Assembly (NCBI RefSeq): GCF_900089755.1
Contig: NZ_FLOC01000001.1
Span: 1 to 64,000, forward strand
Reading direction: 5' to 3'
Source of the DNA: Marinomonas aquimarina
GTDB taxonomy: Bacteria; Pseudomonadota; Gammaproteobacteria; Pseudomonadales; Marinomonadaceae
Length of the DNA stretch: 64,000 nt
Shown piece after piece: positions 17,701 through 27,344 of this stretch (positions are counted from its first letter, which is position 1; each line of letters opens with the position of its first letter). The notes under the pieces were generated by a model. That model was not told where the DNA came from. It saw only the letters and a program-made list of their open reading frames with translations, and did no database searches. The translations under genes were made by a program, and so were the position numbers.

Positions 17701-18891
17701 ATGGCGTCTTTACTGTCTTTTAAAGAAGCCATTGCGCACATCAAAAGCGCGCTTGAGTGCACCACGCAAGTAGAGACGACTCCACTCGGCCAAGCGCTTG
17801 GTCGAGTGCTAGCACAAGATGTGATCTCCAACATCCAAGTACCGCCAGCCGATAACAGTGCGATGGATGGCTACGCAGTGCGCCTCAGAGACTTGGAAAA
17901 TACCGATACCCTGTTCGTATCACAACGCATTGCCGCAGGCTGTGCCCCGACACCATTAGCCGCAGGTTCCTGTGCGCGTATTTTTACCGGCGCAGAAATT
18001 CCTGCAGGGGCTGATGCCGTAGTAATGCAGGAAAACACCGAACAGATTGCTGAACAGGTTCGCTTTATCAATCCGGTGAAACTGAACGACAATATCCGCC
18101 CAGCCGGACAAGATATCGCTCTTGGCGCCACTGTGTTAGCCAAAGGTAAACGTTTAAGTGCGATTGATATTGGCGTGCTAGCAAGCATTGGCATTACCGA
18201 GGCGCAAAGCTTTACACCATTGCGTGTGGGGGTGTTAACCACTGGTGATGAATTGCAAGTCCCAGGTCAGCCGCTGGCAGCCGGTCAAATCTATAACTCG
18301 AATGGTCCATTAATCGAATCCCTCGTGATCAGCGCTGGCCACCAGGTGAGTCTGCGCACCCATGCGATGGATTCCGTTGAAGCCACTGAAAGCGCGTTAA
18401 AAAACCTCAGTGAATGCTCAGATGTGATCATTTCCTCTGGCGGTGTGTCAGTAGGCGAAGAAGATCATGTTAAAAGCACCATTGAACAAAATGGCCAGCT
18501 GCATTTGTGGAAAATCGCCATTAAACCAGGCAAGCCATTGGTGTTTGCAAACGTGTTTGACACGCCTTTTATTGGCCTGCCAGGCAACCCAAGCTCGACA
18601 TTGGTGACCTTCCACTTATTTGCGCGCCTTGCACTGGCCAAAGCCGCGGGCGAACAATTGGATCTGCCTGATCCCATTCCAGTGACCTGTGCTTTTGAAC
18701 GAAAAAGTAATAAGTCTCGTGATGAGTTTGTGCGTGTGCATGTCAACCATGGCGTAGCAACCCCCCATGCTCAGCAAAGCTCAGGAGCACTGTTGGCGGC
18801 CAGTCAAACCGATGGCTACTTACACATCCCTGCACAACAAGATGTGACCTTAGATAGCCAGTTCGACTTCTACCCATTCAATAGCTTTTAG
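17701..18891 (+). CDS. moeA: Molybdopterin molybdenumtransferase
   Basis: 396 residues. Inserts molybdate into adenylylated molybdopterin. DNSAMDGYAVR in domain 1, TGDEL in domain 3, SGGVSVGEEDH, and LPGNPSSTLVTF are family hallmarks. Last gene of the moa operon, followed by a strong terminator. Confidence 0.96.
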   Translation: MASLLSFKEAIAHIKSALECTTQVETTPLGQALGRVLAQDVISNIQVPPADNSAMDGYAVRLRDLENTDTLFVSQRIAAGCAPTPLAAGSCARIFTGAEIPAGADAVVMQENTEQIAEQVRFINPVKLNDNIRPAGQDIALGATVLAKGKRLSAIDIGVLASIGITEAQSFTPLRVGVLTTGDELQVPGQPLAAGQIYNSNGPLIESLVISAGHQVSLRTHAMDSVEATESALKNLSECSDVIISSGGVSVGEEDHVKSTIEQNGQLHLWKIAIKPGKPLVFANVFDTPFIGLPGNPSSTLVTFHLFARLALAKAAGEQLDLPDPIPVTCAFERKSNKSRDEFVRVHVNHGVATPHAQQSSGALLAASQTDGYLHIPAQQDVTLDSQFDFYPFNSF

Positions 18892-18924
18892 CCACTGGTG
18901 AACAACAAGTTTACCGATCAAAAT

Positions 18925-18961
18925 AAGGCCTAGTCATCACCCAATGCTAGGCCTTTTTTTT
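18925..18961 (+). terminator. Intrinsic terminator after moeA
   Basis: AAGGCCTAG (18925-18933), 13-nt loop, CTAGGCCTT (18947-18955), T-run. serB ends from the other side at 18965, so the hairpin may serve both. Confidence 0.86.
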
Positions 18962-18964
18962 GTT

Positions 18965-19885
18965 TTAAGCGTTAACGATCTCAGCAATCTCATCACTACT
19001 CATACCGAGCAGGTACAGGACTCCATCCAAACCTAATTGACTCATCGGACACGGAGCTTGCTGACGCACAATAGGCTTGGCATGCAGCGCTACGCCTAGG
19101 GCCGCATCCTTCAGCATCAGCAGGTCGTTGGCACCGTCACCACAGGCAATGGTTTGACTGCTTGGAACAGCGTACTTTTGTGCCAACTCGGCTAGCAGCA
19201 CTTGCTTACGTTTAGCGTCAACGATGGGGCCGACATAGTTACCAGTTAACTTGTCGTCAAAGATCTCTAACACATTGGCATGCACTTCGGTCATACCGTG
19301 GTCGCTTTGTACACGGTCTGCAAAATAGGTAAAGCCGCCCGATAGAATCGCCGTTTTCCAACCAAAATGATGCAACACCTTCATCAGCTTGGAAATACCA
19401 TCCATATGCTCAATGCGCTGGTAGACCGTATCCATAACACCACTGCTTAATCCATCCAACAAAGATAAACGTTGTGTAAAGCTTTCGACAAAGTCAATTT
19501 CGCCGCGCATGGCACTCGTCGTCACCGCAGCAATTTGTTCACCAATGCCCATTTCGACGGCCAATTCATCCATCACTTCCGCCTTGATTAAGGTAGAATC
19601 CATGTCGAATACCGCCAGGCCGACTTGTCGAATCTCTGGGGTGGCACACTGCAGAACATGATCAATACTGGTCTGATCTGCAAGCGCTAATAACTCTGCC
19701 CGCAGTGCTTCATATTTACCATCTGCAAGCGGAGTGCTAAGGTCATAGCGCAGAACGGAAAAGGCATCTTGCGGATTCGTGAGAATTTTTCGGGAAGTCT
19801 CTAATTGTTGTGTTGTTAGCCAAGCCTGAAAGCTTGGCTCATATTGGGCGAGATGCTCGCCAATAAGGGTGATCGAAGCTGTCAT
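18965..19885 (-). CDS. serB: Phosphoserine phosphatase
   Basis: Last step of serine synthesis. HAD fold with the nucleophile motif DMDSTLI, LSGGFTYFADRV, and GDGANDLLML. The N-terminal ~95 residues are an ACT-like extension as in E. coli SerB. ATG 19885 follows AGGAG with good spacing (306 residues); the frame is open to 19909. Divergent from the Smp-like gene, the same neighbourhood as serB/ytjB in E. coli. Confidence 0.96.
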   Translation of the reverse strand: MTASITLIGEHLAQYEPSFQAWLTTQQLETSRKILTNPQDAFSVLRYDLSTPLADGKYEALRAELLALADQTSIDHVLQCATPEIRQVGLAVFDMDSTLIKAEVMDELAVEMGIGEQIAAVTTSAMRGEIDFVESFTQRLSLLDGLSSGVMDTVYQRIEHMDGISKLMKVLHHFGWKTAILSGGFTYFADRVQSDHGMTEVHANVLEIFDDKLTGNYVGPIVDAKRKQVLLAELAQKYAVPSSQTIACGDGANDLLMLKDAALGVALHAKPIVRQQAPCPMSQLGLDGVLYLLGMSSDEIAEIVNA

Positions 19886-19911
19886 ACAAACTCCTGATAA
19901 TGGGAACATTT

Positions 19912-19940
19912 ACTATACCAAATCCCCATGCTGACGCTAA
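19912..19940 (-). promoter_or_regulatory. Candidate serB promoter
   Basis: Minus strand TTAGCG (plus 19935-19940), 17 bp, TATAGT (plus 19912-19917), about 25 bp before the serB ATG. Confidence 0.35.
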
Positions 19941-20050
19941 CCACTACAACCCTCTAAAGAAATAAGCATTCGAACCGACAACAGATTAGAACTTGTACTA
20001 ATTCCGGTATATCAACGAGATACCAAAATACAGAACACACCAGGACGTCG

Positions 20051-21490
20051 ATGGACACCTTAAAAAAACTCTCATCCGGTTACTACCAGCTACTCAGAAA
20101 ATGCTCGGCAGCGAGCATCCTGATGGGCACCTATTTAGCCCTGATTTTTATCACGCTGGCCGTTGTGTGGTTCTCTGTTAACTCAGCGGTTAATAAACAT
20201 CTCAATCAGCAAACCGACGTTTTAGGCAGTAGCCTTGCCACACAAGCGGCATTCAATGCGACCCAGTCGATTCTTACCAATGATTTGTTAAGCCTGAATG
20301 TCTTGCTTAATCGCCTTGTCGTCAGTGATAACATTTTGAGCGCCCGAGTCTATAACCGCAAAGACGAATTGCTTGCTGAGGCCAACCGCAACGGCACCCA
20401 AACAGCTACAGATACCGAAGTACGCCCCAGCGATACCCACCGTATTTTTAGCTCGCCAATCCGCTTTCGGGATGATGTGGTCGGGCATGTACTCATTACT
20501 TTAGATAGAACTTCCGTACAATCGACTCTTAGCCACATCAGTAATCTAGTGGTCGGTTTAGGCATTTTCTTGGCCGCCGTCACCAGCTTAGTCTTATTGT
20601 TGACGGTGAAGCGCCTGTACCAGCCTATCGCTCGCGCCACGGATGCACTGGAAGCCTATACCAATGGCACCAACAACGCGCCTTTGCCGGAGCAAGGCTA
20701 CCTAGAAGCCAACGAACTGATTGGCCATGTCCGCACATTACAAACACTTGAATTGACCGCGCCGCTTCCTCGAGCTGTTGAAGCGATTGAAAGCGATGCC
20801 CCACCTGTGGACGAAGAAGGTCAGTTTGAAATCAACTTTGAGCAAATCATTCAGGATACTGAGCGCGAATCTTGTGCTTTGTTTATCCAACTTAAACACC
20901 TGAATGCATGGCGTGACGAACTGCCACCACTGCAGGTGGCCAACTTATTAACACCCATCTACCGCACGATTTTCTTGGCCAGTGAATATTACAACGGCCA
21001 AGTGCATCAATATGATAAAGACTGCGTGTTAATGCTGTTCCAAGCTAAGAACTGTGACGACAACCTGTATATGAACGCGGCCAGCTGCGCCCAGCTCATT
21101 CAAGAACTGTTGAAACAGCTAATGGACACCCATTTATACGAAGATGTACCCGCGATCGCTTATCATATGGGCCTACATAAGGGCGATGAATCCCTAGCAA
21201 AAATGTATGAGGCAAATCATATTGATGCCGAGGGCATTACCGGCTTAATCGAAGCCGCTGACGCGTTAGCCATGTCAGAGTCCCATAACCAGCTGGTGTT
21301 AACGGAAGACGTGATTACGGTCCCTGAGATTCAAAACCGCATTATTCTCAGCCTGCCTGAGATCATTGAACTTGAACAAGGTGAAGTACTGGCTTACGCC
21401 GTTAAGGGACTGTCGGACAAATACCGAGCACGAATCCAAGAGCACATGGACGAGTTAAACATAGAACAAGCCGCAGATTCCGAAGCCTAG
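20051..21490 (+). CDS. Smp/AhpA (YtjB)-like membrane protein fused to a degenerate nucleotidyl-cyclase-like domain
   Basis: 479 residues. Membrane helix ~21-43, periplasmic region ~44-163, helix ~164-186 and a HAMP-like linker to ~235 make an Smp/YtjB-type N-half; position beside serB matches E. coli ytjB. Residues ~274-425 read like a class III cyclase homology domain: CALFIQLKHLN where active enzymes have an F-x-D-I metal motif, YDKDCVLMLF matching the G-D-x-x-x-x-F strand, MGLHKGD matching I-G-I-H-x-G, and AADALAMSESHNQLVLTEDV matching the A-A-R-L helix/strand. The first metal Asp is Gln280; Asp324 is kept. Catalysis is therefore doubtful. YtjB alone is about 214 residues. Domain reading is by eye. 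Confidence 0.7.
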   Translation: MDTLKKLSSGYYQLLRKCSAASILMGTYLALIFITLAVVWFSVNSAVNKHLNQQTDVLGSSLATQAAFNATQSILTNDLLSLNVLLNRLVVSDNILSARVYNRKDELLAEANRNGTQTATDTEVRPSDTHRIFSSPIRFRDDVVGHVLITLDRTSVQSTLSHISNLVVGLGIFLAAVTSLVLLLTVKRLYQPIARATDALEAYTNGTNNAPLPEQGYLEANELIGHVRTLQTLELTAPLPRAVEAIESDAPPVDEEGQFEINFEQIIQDTERESCALFIQLKHLNAWRDELPPLQVANLLTPIYRTIFLASEYYNGQVHQYDKDCVLMLFQAKNCDDNLYMNAASCAQLIQELLKQLMDTHLYEDVPAIAYHMGLHKGDESLAKMYEANHIDAEGITGLIEAADALAMSESHNQLVLTEDVITVPEIQNRIILSLPEIIELEQGEVLAYAVKGLSDKYRARIQEHMDELNIEQAADSEA

Positions 21491-21518
21491 AACACTGCAC
21501 AAGTATGAGACAGACAAC

Positions 21519-21548
21519 AAAAAAGCCCTAGCATTGCTAGGGCTTTTT
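21519..21548 (+). terminator. Bidirectional terminator between the Smp-like gene and rpoS
   Basis: AAAGCCCTAGCA and TGCTAGGGCTTT form a long stem with A- and T-runs on either side; it serves the rightward gene and leftward rpoS. Confidence 0.87.
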
Positions 21549-21566
21549 CATTTATGTGGATATCAC

Positions 21567-22565
21567 TCAGTGATCTAAATCGACCACATCCGCCAGTGAT
21601 AAGCCTCGATTCTGCAGCAGTACTCGCAGCTTACGTAAAGCTTCCACTTGGATTTGACGCACACGTTCGCGAGTCAAGCCAATCTCAAACCCGACATCTT
21701 CTAGGGTACTGGGTTCATAGCCGCGTAAACCAAAGCGACGCGCAATCACCTCACGTTGCTTATCGTTCAGCTCATCTAGCAACTGCTCGATATTGTGGTG
21801 CACATCCCCTTCTTGACGCTCACTCTCTGGACCGGCATGTTGCGTATCCGCCAGCACCTCCACTAAGCTCTTGTCATTGTCCAATCCCCCTACCGGAGAA
21901 TCGATCGAACTGACACGCTCGTTTAGGCTCAGCATACGCTGTACATCTTCCACCGGACGATCCAGCATCTGAGCGATTTCTTCAGGGCTTGGTTCATGAT
22001 CCAATTTTTGCGTCAATTCACGGGCCGCTCGTAAATACACATTGAGCTCTTTCACCACATGAATCGGTAAGCGGATGGTACGCGTTTGATTCATAATGGC
22101 CCGTTCAATGGTCTGACGAATCCACCAAGTCGCGTAAGTAGAGAAGCGAAAGCCTCTTTCGGGGTCGAATTTTTCCACTGCACGAATCAGGCCTAGATTA
22201 CCTTCTTCGATCAGGTCTAACAGGGTTAATCCGCGGTTGAGATAGCGGCGAGAGATTTTAACGACCAAACGTAAGTTACTCTCTATCATGCGTTTACGAG
22301 CGGCCTCATCACCTTTTAAAGCCAAGCGCGCAAAGTAAACCTCTTCTTCTGCGGTCAGCAATGGAGAATAACCAATCTCACTTAGGTACAGCTGAGTCAC
22401 ATCAAGGGATTTTGCATCACTATCCGCATAGCGAGCATTGACTGCGGACTCAAAATCTTCATTTGAAGTCTCACCCTCCGTCATTTCCTCTATATCATCG
22501 AAATCAAAATCATCAGTATTTTGAACAATCTCTTGTCCAGACTTATTTATTTCTACCGATTTCAT
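21567..22565 (-). CDS. rpoS: RNA polymerase sigma factor RpoS
   Basis: General stress and stationary-phase sigma factor, 332 residues from ATG 22565 (AGGAGGG seven bases upstream). An acidic N-terminus is followed by region 1.2 ([20 protein letters not shown]), region 2 ([56 protein letters not shown]), region 3 and region 4 ([19 protein letters not shown]). Directly downstream of nlpD, the classical arrangement, where rpoS promoters usually lie inside nlpD. Confidence 0.97.
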   Translation of the reverse strand: MKSVEINKSGQEIVQNTDDFDFDDIEEMTEGETSNEDFESAVNARYADSDAKSLDVTQLYLSEIGYSPLLTAEEEVYFARLALKGDEAARKRMIESNLRLVVKISRRYLNRGLTLLDLIEEGNLGLIRAVEKFDPERGFRFSTYATWWIRQTIERAIMNQTRTIRLPIHVVKELNVYLRAARELTQKLDHEPSPEEIAQMLDRPVEDVQRMLSLNERVSSIDSPVGGLDNDKSLVEVLADTQHAGPESERQEGDVHHNIEQLLDELNDKQREVIARRFGLRGYEPSTLEDVGFEIGLTRERVRQIQVEALRKLRVLLQNRGLSLADVVDLDH

Positions 22566-22596
22566 ATAGCCCTCCTCAATTCCCAAATTATGATTA

Positions 22597-23382
22597 TTAT
22601 TTTTTGGGTAGCACTTTTAGCGGATCAATTGGCTGACCATCACGCCTGACCTCAAAGTGCAGCAAGGGTCGCTCTGTACCTTTACCGCCGATGATGGCTA
22701 ACGAGTCACCCGCCCGAACACTTTGTTTTTCCTTGACTAAGATACGCTCATTGTAAGCATAAGCACTAAGATATACGTCGTTATGTTTCACTATGACTAA
22801 ATTGCCGTAACCAATCAAACCATTACCGGCATACACAACCACACCATCCGCAGCCGCCTTAACATGTTCGGCATCCTTTCCTCGTATATCTATACCTTTA
22901 CTACTAACGCCGGCATTTGAAAAGCCCTTTGTAACAGAACCTATCACAGGCCAATGCCAAGAAGACACTTTTCTATCAGGTATTTTTACAGTCGACACAG
23001 ACTTCGAGGAAGAGTTCACTTTTGCTGTGGCGCTTTTTGTTACTGCTGCAGCAGGTCGTTTTGGAGCAACGCTTGTCGTTGTTTTTGCGGTTCGCTTTGG
23101 CGTACCAGTTAAACGAATTTTTTGATTAGGATAGATGGTGTACGGCGCATCAATACCATTGATGCCCGCCACCTTGCGATAATCGAGTCCATATGAAAAA
23201 GCTATAGAAAACAAAGTGTCACCAGATTTCACTCGATGAAGCCCAGAGCTGGGAATCGACCTTGTTTTAGGACTACTGCTATAACTACCGACATCTGAGT
23301 AATGAAAACTGTCATGCGCACAGCCAGTGACAAATAGACATAACAGCAGAGCACCACTGATATTCCTTGTCAGTGATGCCAT
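22597..23382 (-). CDS. nlpD: NlpD-like LysM/M23 lipoprotein, probable amidase activator
   Basis: About 261 residues. Signal peptide with lipobox LFVTGC; LysM domain ([20 protein letters not shown]); a Ser/Thr/Lys-rich linker; C-terminal LytM/M23 domain. The zinc site is degenerate: the first His motif reads SKGIDIRG and the second PLLHFEV, so both ligand histidines are replaced (Ser and Leu). As with E. coli NlpD, it should activate a cell-wall amidase rather than cut peptidoglycan. The start at ATG 23382 is chosen because it puts the signal peptide at the N-terminus; the ribosome site is weak and the frame runs to 23436. Confidence 0.9.
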   Translation of the reverse strand: MASLTRNISGALLLCLFVTGCAHDSFHYSDVGSYSSSPKTRSIPSSGLHRVKSGDTLFSIAFSYGLDYRKVAGINGIDAPYTIYPNQKIRLTGTPKRTAKTTTSVAPKRPAAAVTKSATAKVNSSSKSVSTVKIPDRKVSSWHWPVIGSVTKGFSNAGVSSKGIDIRGKDAEHVKAAADGVVVYAGNGLIGYGNLVIVKHNDVYLSAYAYNERILVKEKQSVRAGDSLAIIGGKGTERPLLHFEVRRDGQPIDPLKVLPKK

Positions 23383-23447
23383 TATGTTGGTAAATGTTCT
23401 CAACTGACCTACATTCAACATCCAGCGGCGCCCCATTTACATTTCTA

Positions 23448-24380
23448 TTACTCAATCATTCGAGCGTATGCTTTTTGTAAGGAGATGTAATGAGCACTGT
23501 AAACCAGTGCCGCTCCTAAAAAAATTAAAGCGCAAGGAATCAACAGCCCATCCACCAAATCGTAATTCAGCATTTGCCAAGGTAGCAATAATTGCTCTTC
23601 GCTTGGCACGCGCTTGTGGCCAATTTCGATATAAGAAATGGCCTGTTTCCAGGGCCAGACTTTGACTAAGGCTCCCAACATAACCCCTGTTAGCAAGGCA
23701 AGCGTGATTGATTTGGCATGCTGTAATAGCCAGTTTAACAGCTTAGAAAAGCTCAACAGCCCAAGCAATGCCCCCAAAGCGAAGATCGCCATGACCACAC
23801 CATTTAAATCTTTCACCGCTGTAATAATAAAGCCATACATGCCCATCATTAGCAAAATGAAACTGCCTGAAATCCCCGGAAGAATCATCGCGCAGATGGC
23901 GATCATACCGGAGACAAACACCATCCCAAGGCCGGTATCCACTTGTGTCGGCACCAGCATCGACAGCACCGCACCAACAGCAATGCCGAGCAACATCACC
24001 ACGCCATGCTGCCATTTAAAGCGTTTCATTTCATGAATCAGAATATAGGCGGAGGACAAAATCAAACCAAAAAAGAAACTCCACAGCCAAACTGGGTATT
24101 CCAGCAATAAAGTGGTCACAATGCTCGCGATACCAAAAATACTGGTGGCAATGCCGAGTAATAATGTCAAAAGAAAGGCGCCATCAAAATGCTGCCAGAG
24201 ACCTTTTACATCTCCTTTGCAAAGCATCTTCAAACTGGTGCCATTCACGCCACTCAAGGCATGAATCAAACGGTCATAGATGCCGACGATAAATGCCATG
24301 GTGCCACCAGAGACCCCTGGCACCACATCTGCAGCGCCCATTAGTACGCCACTCAAATAAATTTTCAGCCATTTAGGCAT
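23448..24380 (-). CDS. DUF368 membrane protein, probable undecaprenyl-phosphate translocase (PopT family)
   Basis: 310 residues with about eight to nine membrane segments. The N-terminal GAADVVPGVSGGTMAFIVGI and the central MILPGISGSFILLMMGMYGF are the paired DUF368 signatures. DUF368 proteins have been implicated in recycling undecaprenyl phosphate across the inner membrane. It overlaps the end of pcm by 8 bp and lies between pcm and nlpD, an insertion into the usual surE-pcm-nlpD-rpoS order. ATG 24380 has AAGGA upstream. Function is from family knowledge. Confidence 0.88.
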   Translation of the reverse strand: MPKWLKIYLSGVLMGAADVVPGVSGGTMAFIVGIYDRLIHALSGVNGTSLKMLCKGDVKGLWQHFDGAFLLTLLLGIATSIFGIASIVTTLLLEYPVWLWSFFFGLILSSAYILIHEMKRFKWQHGVVMLLGIAVGAVLSMLVPTQVDTGLGMVFVSGMIAICAMILPGISGSFILLMMGMYGFIITAVKDLNGVVMAIFALGALLGLLSFSKLLNWLLQHAKSITLALLTGVMLGALVKVWPWKQAISYIEIGHKRVPSEEQLLLPWQMLNYDLVDGLLIPCALIFLGAALVYSAHYISLQKAYARMIE

Positions 24381-25035
24381 CAACTTTTCCTTCTAGTAAC
24401 GGCACAAACTGCGCCGGAGAAGACTCCAAGCGTTTCCATTTATCGCCCACACGACGCCAACAACCAATGCTTGGGACCTCGTCGGCAATCGGCATAATGA
24501 GAATACCGTCTTCTTTTAGCATGTCCGTCAAAGCAGACGGTACCTTACTGGCCATTGCCGTCACGATAATGGCGTCCATTTGTACTTTCTGCGGCCAGCC
24601 TAAATGGCCATCGCCATGGAGAAATTCGACATTATTAACCTGCATTTCCCGCAGACGCTGCTGTGCTTGGACATACAAGCTCTGCTGGCGTTCAATGGTG
24701 TGCACCTTATTAAAAAAGTGCGCCAGCAAGCAGGTTTGATAACCCGAGCCTGTGCCTATTTCCAGCACTCTTCCTAAACGGGCATACTGCAACAACCAAG
24801 AGGTCATCTTGGCCACTGTCAAAGGCTGACTAATGGTTTGATTGCGCCCTATCGGCAGCGGCGTGGGACTGTAGGCAAGGTGCGAAAAAGCCGGTTCGAC
24901 AAACTCATGGCGTGGCAAACAGGCCATGAGCTGCAATAACTCTTTATGGCTAACCCCTTCACTGACCAAATGCTCTAACATCTGGCTAGAACGAGGTGAT
25001 GAGCGTTTTACAAGGTCATCCAATACAATGCTCAT
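24373..25035 (-). CDS. pcm: Protein-L-isoaspartate O-methyltransferase
   Basis: Repairs isoaspartyl residues in aged proteins using SAM. LPIGRNQTISQPLTVAKMT and the SAM-binding LEIGTGSGYQTCLLA are diagnostic. 220 residues from ATG 25035, which overlaps the surE stop as ATGA; the frame is open to 25056. Fits the stationary-phase survival group surE-pcm-nlpD-rpoS. Confidence 0.95.
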   Translation of the reverse strand: MSIVLDDLVKRSSPRSSQMLEHLVSEGVSHKELLQLMACLPRHEFVEPAFSHLAYSPTPLPIGRNQTISQPLTVAKMTSWLLQYARLGRVLEIGTGSGYQTCLLAHFFNKVHTIERQQSLYVQAQQRLREMQVNNVEFLHGDGHLGWPQKVQMDAIIVTAMASKVPSALTDMLKEDGILIMPIADEVPSIGCWRRVGDKWKRLESSPAQFVPLLEGKVDA

Positions 25036-25778
25036 GGTGCTAGATCGTTCACCCATTGATTAAGTTGATGTAACGCCGAATGGCAGGTCATGTCGGTATG
25101 AATTGGCGTAATCGACACATAACCATTGGCCACGGCGTGAAAATCGGTATCCTCCGCCGCATCATTCGGCTCCGCTAAAGCACCAATCCAGTAACAGTCA
25201 ATGCCCTTAGGGTGGTTCGCAGGAATCGCAGGGTGCGCCTGATGGCGATAGCCTAATCGGGTCACCTTGATGCCCTTCAGCTCACCGTAGGGGACATCCG
25301 GCACGTTGATATTCAGTAGCACTTTGGGTGGTAAAGCCAGTGTGTGCGAGTCGCACAACAGCTGAGCGATGACCTGCGCAGCGGTCTCAAAGTGGCGCTT
25401 GCCAACCAAAGAAACGGCAAGGGCTGGCCGCCCTAAATGACGGGCTTCCATCGCCGCCGCCACGGTACCGGAATAGAGCACATCATCGCCCAAGTTAGGA
25501 CCATGATTAATCCCAGAAATCACCGCATCAAACTTACCATCGATGACTTCAGATAAAGCAAGGTTGACACAATCGGTTGGCGTGCCATCGACTTTGTACT
25601 GTTGTTCACGTACTAACGTCGGACGCAGCGGGCGCGTCAACGTCAGAGAATTACTGGCGCCACTGCGATCACGGTCCGGTGCCACCAGCGTACAATCAAA
25701 GGTTTGCTGTAACTGTTGCACCAAGGTTTGTATGCCTAATGCATCCAAACCATCATCATTCGATAGAAGTAATCTCAT
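25032..25778 (-). CDS. surE: 5'/3'-nucleotidase SurE
   Basis: Survival protein with nucleoside monophosphate phosphatase activity. The N-terminus [12 protein letters not shown] supplies the metal-binding Asp pair and ISGINHGPNLGDDVLYSGTV completes the site. The frame is open far upstream through truD, but homology starts at ATG 25778 (248 residues), overlapping the end of truD by 23 bp. Confidence 0.95.
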   Translation of the reverse strand: MRLLLSNDDGLDALGIQTLVQQLQQTFDCTLVAPDRDRSGASNSLTLTRPLRPTLVREQQYKVDGTPTDCVNLALSEVIDGKFDAVISGINHGPNLGDDVLYSGTVAAAMEARHLGRPALAVSLVGKRHFETAAQVIAQLLCDSHTLALPPKVLLNINVPDVPYGELKGIKVTRLGYRHQAHPAIPANHPKGIDCYWIGALAEPNDAAEDTDFHAVANGYVSITPIHTDMTCHSALHQLNQWVNDLAP

Positions 25779-26850
25779 TGTGTTTTTCTTGTGATCGGTC
25801 ATTAATATTGAAAAGCTCACGCAGGACACTGGTGGCAAAGGCACCTTTAGGTAACTCAAACTGCAACACCAACTGATCCGCACTGTCCCCATTGGATAGC
25901 AATTCCCACGCCATGTTTTCAGGCACAATACGGGTGGCTCGACTATCCCGAGCAAAGCCGAAGCTAATCAGTCCATCCAGCAGATCTGCCTGATCCGCAT
26001 ACAGCAGCTGCATGGCTTGGGCCCGCTCAAGGTTCGTGCCCATCGGCCAGCCGTCGCTAATGAGAGGCAGGACCGGAGAAATATCACCATTGCGATGGCG
26101 CACAAGATTCGCTAAAGAATGTTCTTTAATACGAAAGGACTGAGCGCCATTTCGTGGTTGCGCAATGTCACCCACACTTAGGGTATCCCAACTGCCCTGC
26201 TCGACAAATTGCGATAGTGCCTCATTGAAAAACCATGAGCGAATCGCCGACAGCCAAAACGACTGAGTTTTATTTAACTTGTGAGTGCCCTTGCGCCCAG
26301 GCATAACAAACTTGTAGCCATTGACAAGGTTATTGCCTTGAATGCCAAAACGCTGTTCGCCGTAATAATTCGGCACACCAAAGCGCTCGATCAGGCTTAA
26401 ACGCTGCTCGATTTCGTCTCGCTCACCTTGCAGGTTGCGCAGCCGTAAAACAAAGCGGTTTCCTTGCAGACCACCGGTACGCAGTTTTTTCGAATGGCGC
26501 GTTTGGCGCAATACTCGAACCACTTCCGGCTCACGAAACACCTGTTCAATCTGCGCCAGATCCGGTGCTTGGCCAATGATATGCAGGCAAAACCATTGAC
26601 GGGTACAGGCATGGCGGTCTTTGACGCCAGCGTAGGTCACTCGACTGGGCGAAATATCCGCCGCTTGCGCTAAACGCTTGGCCAGGTAATCGGTGTTTAC
26701 CCCCTGCTTTTCTACCCAAAGATAGACAAACTCGCCCCTACCCTCCGGCTCATAACCAAGTACTTCTTCTACCAGAAAGTCACTGGTAAAGGTCTTCAAA
26801 TCCGCACTCGCCTGGGGTGCCGTCCAAGCGTATTGCCACTGGGTATTCAT
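25756..26850 (-). CDS. truD: tRNA pseudouridine(13) synthase
   Basis: 364 residues. Makes pseudouridine 13 in tRNA-Glu. [13 protein letters not shown] contains the catalytic Asp; [14 protein letters not shown] and the TRUD insertion follow. It overlaps the ispF stop by 4 bp at its start and surE at its end, part of one tightly packed operon. Confidence 0.95.
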   Translation of the reverse strand: MNTQWQYAWTAPQASADLKTFTSDFLVEEVLGYEPEGRGEFVYLWVEKQGVNTDYLAKRLAQAADISPSRVTYAGVKDRHACTRQWFCLHIIGQAPDLAQIEQVFREPEVVRVLRQTRHSKKLRTGGLQGNRFVLRLRNLQGERDEIEQRLSLIERFGVPNYYGEQRFGIQGNNLVNGYKFVMPGRKGTHKLNKTQSFWLSAIRSWFFNEALSQFVEQGSWDTLSVGDIAQPRNGAQSFRIKEHSLANLVRHRNGDISPVLPLISDGWPMGTNLERAQAMQLLYADQADLLDGLISFGFARDSRATRIVPENMAWELLSNGDSADQLVLQFELPKGAFATSVLRELFNINDRSQEKHNEITSIE

Positions 26851-27335
26851 GCATTATCTCGATACAGTAGTGCCACCGCTTCAACGGCGATGCCTTCTTT
26901 ACGGCCGGTAAAGCCCAGCTTCTCGGTGGTGGTGGCTTTGACATTGGTGGCGTCCACTTCGATCTCTAGATCAGCGGCGATGTTAGCGCGCATGGCATCG
27001 ATATGTGGTCGCATTTTCGGCGCTTGAGCAATAATGGTCACATCCACATTACCAACAAGCCAACCGAGTTTTTTCACTTCCGCAAAGGCTTGACGTAATA
27101 AACCACGGCTGTCTGCCCCAGCAAACTCCGCATCCGTATCGGGAAAGTGCTTACCAATATCACCTAACGCTGCCGCTCCCAGTAAAGCATCCGTTAACGC
27201 ATGCAGGGCAACATCACCGTCAGAATGCGCCACTAGGCCTTGTTCATAGGGAATGGTCACCCCCCCTATAACGATGTGATCCCCTTCACCAAACTTATGG
27301 ACATCAAAGCCATGACCGACTCGAAATGGAAACAT
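26847..27335 (-). CDS. ispF: 2-C-methyl-D-erythritol 2,4-cyclodiphosphate synthase
   Basis: 162 residues. MEP-pathway enzyme forming MEc[11 protein letters not shown] carries the zinc Asp and His, and [19 protein letters not shown] is the second signature. It follows ispD by 9 bp. Confidence 0.97.
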   Translation of the reverse strand: MFPFRVGHGFDVHKFGEGDHIVIGGVTIPYEQGLVAHSDGDVALHALTDALLGAAALGDIGKHFPDTDAEFAGADSRGLLRQAFAEVKKLGWLVGNVDVTIIAQAPKMRPHIDAMRANIAADLEIEVDATNVKATTTEKLGFTGRKEGIAVEAVALLYRDNA

Positions 27336-27344
27336 GAAGCTCTC

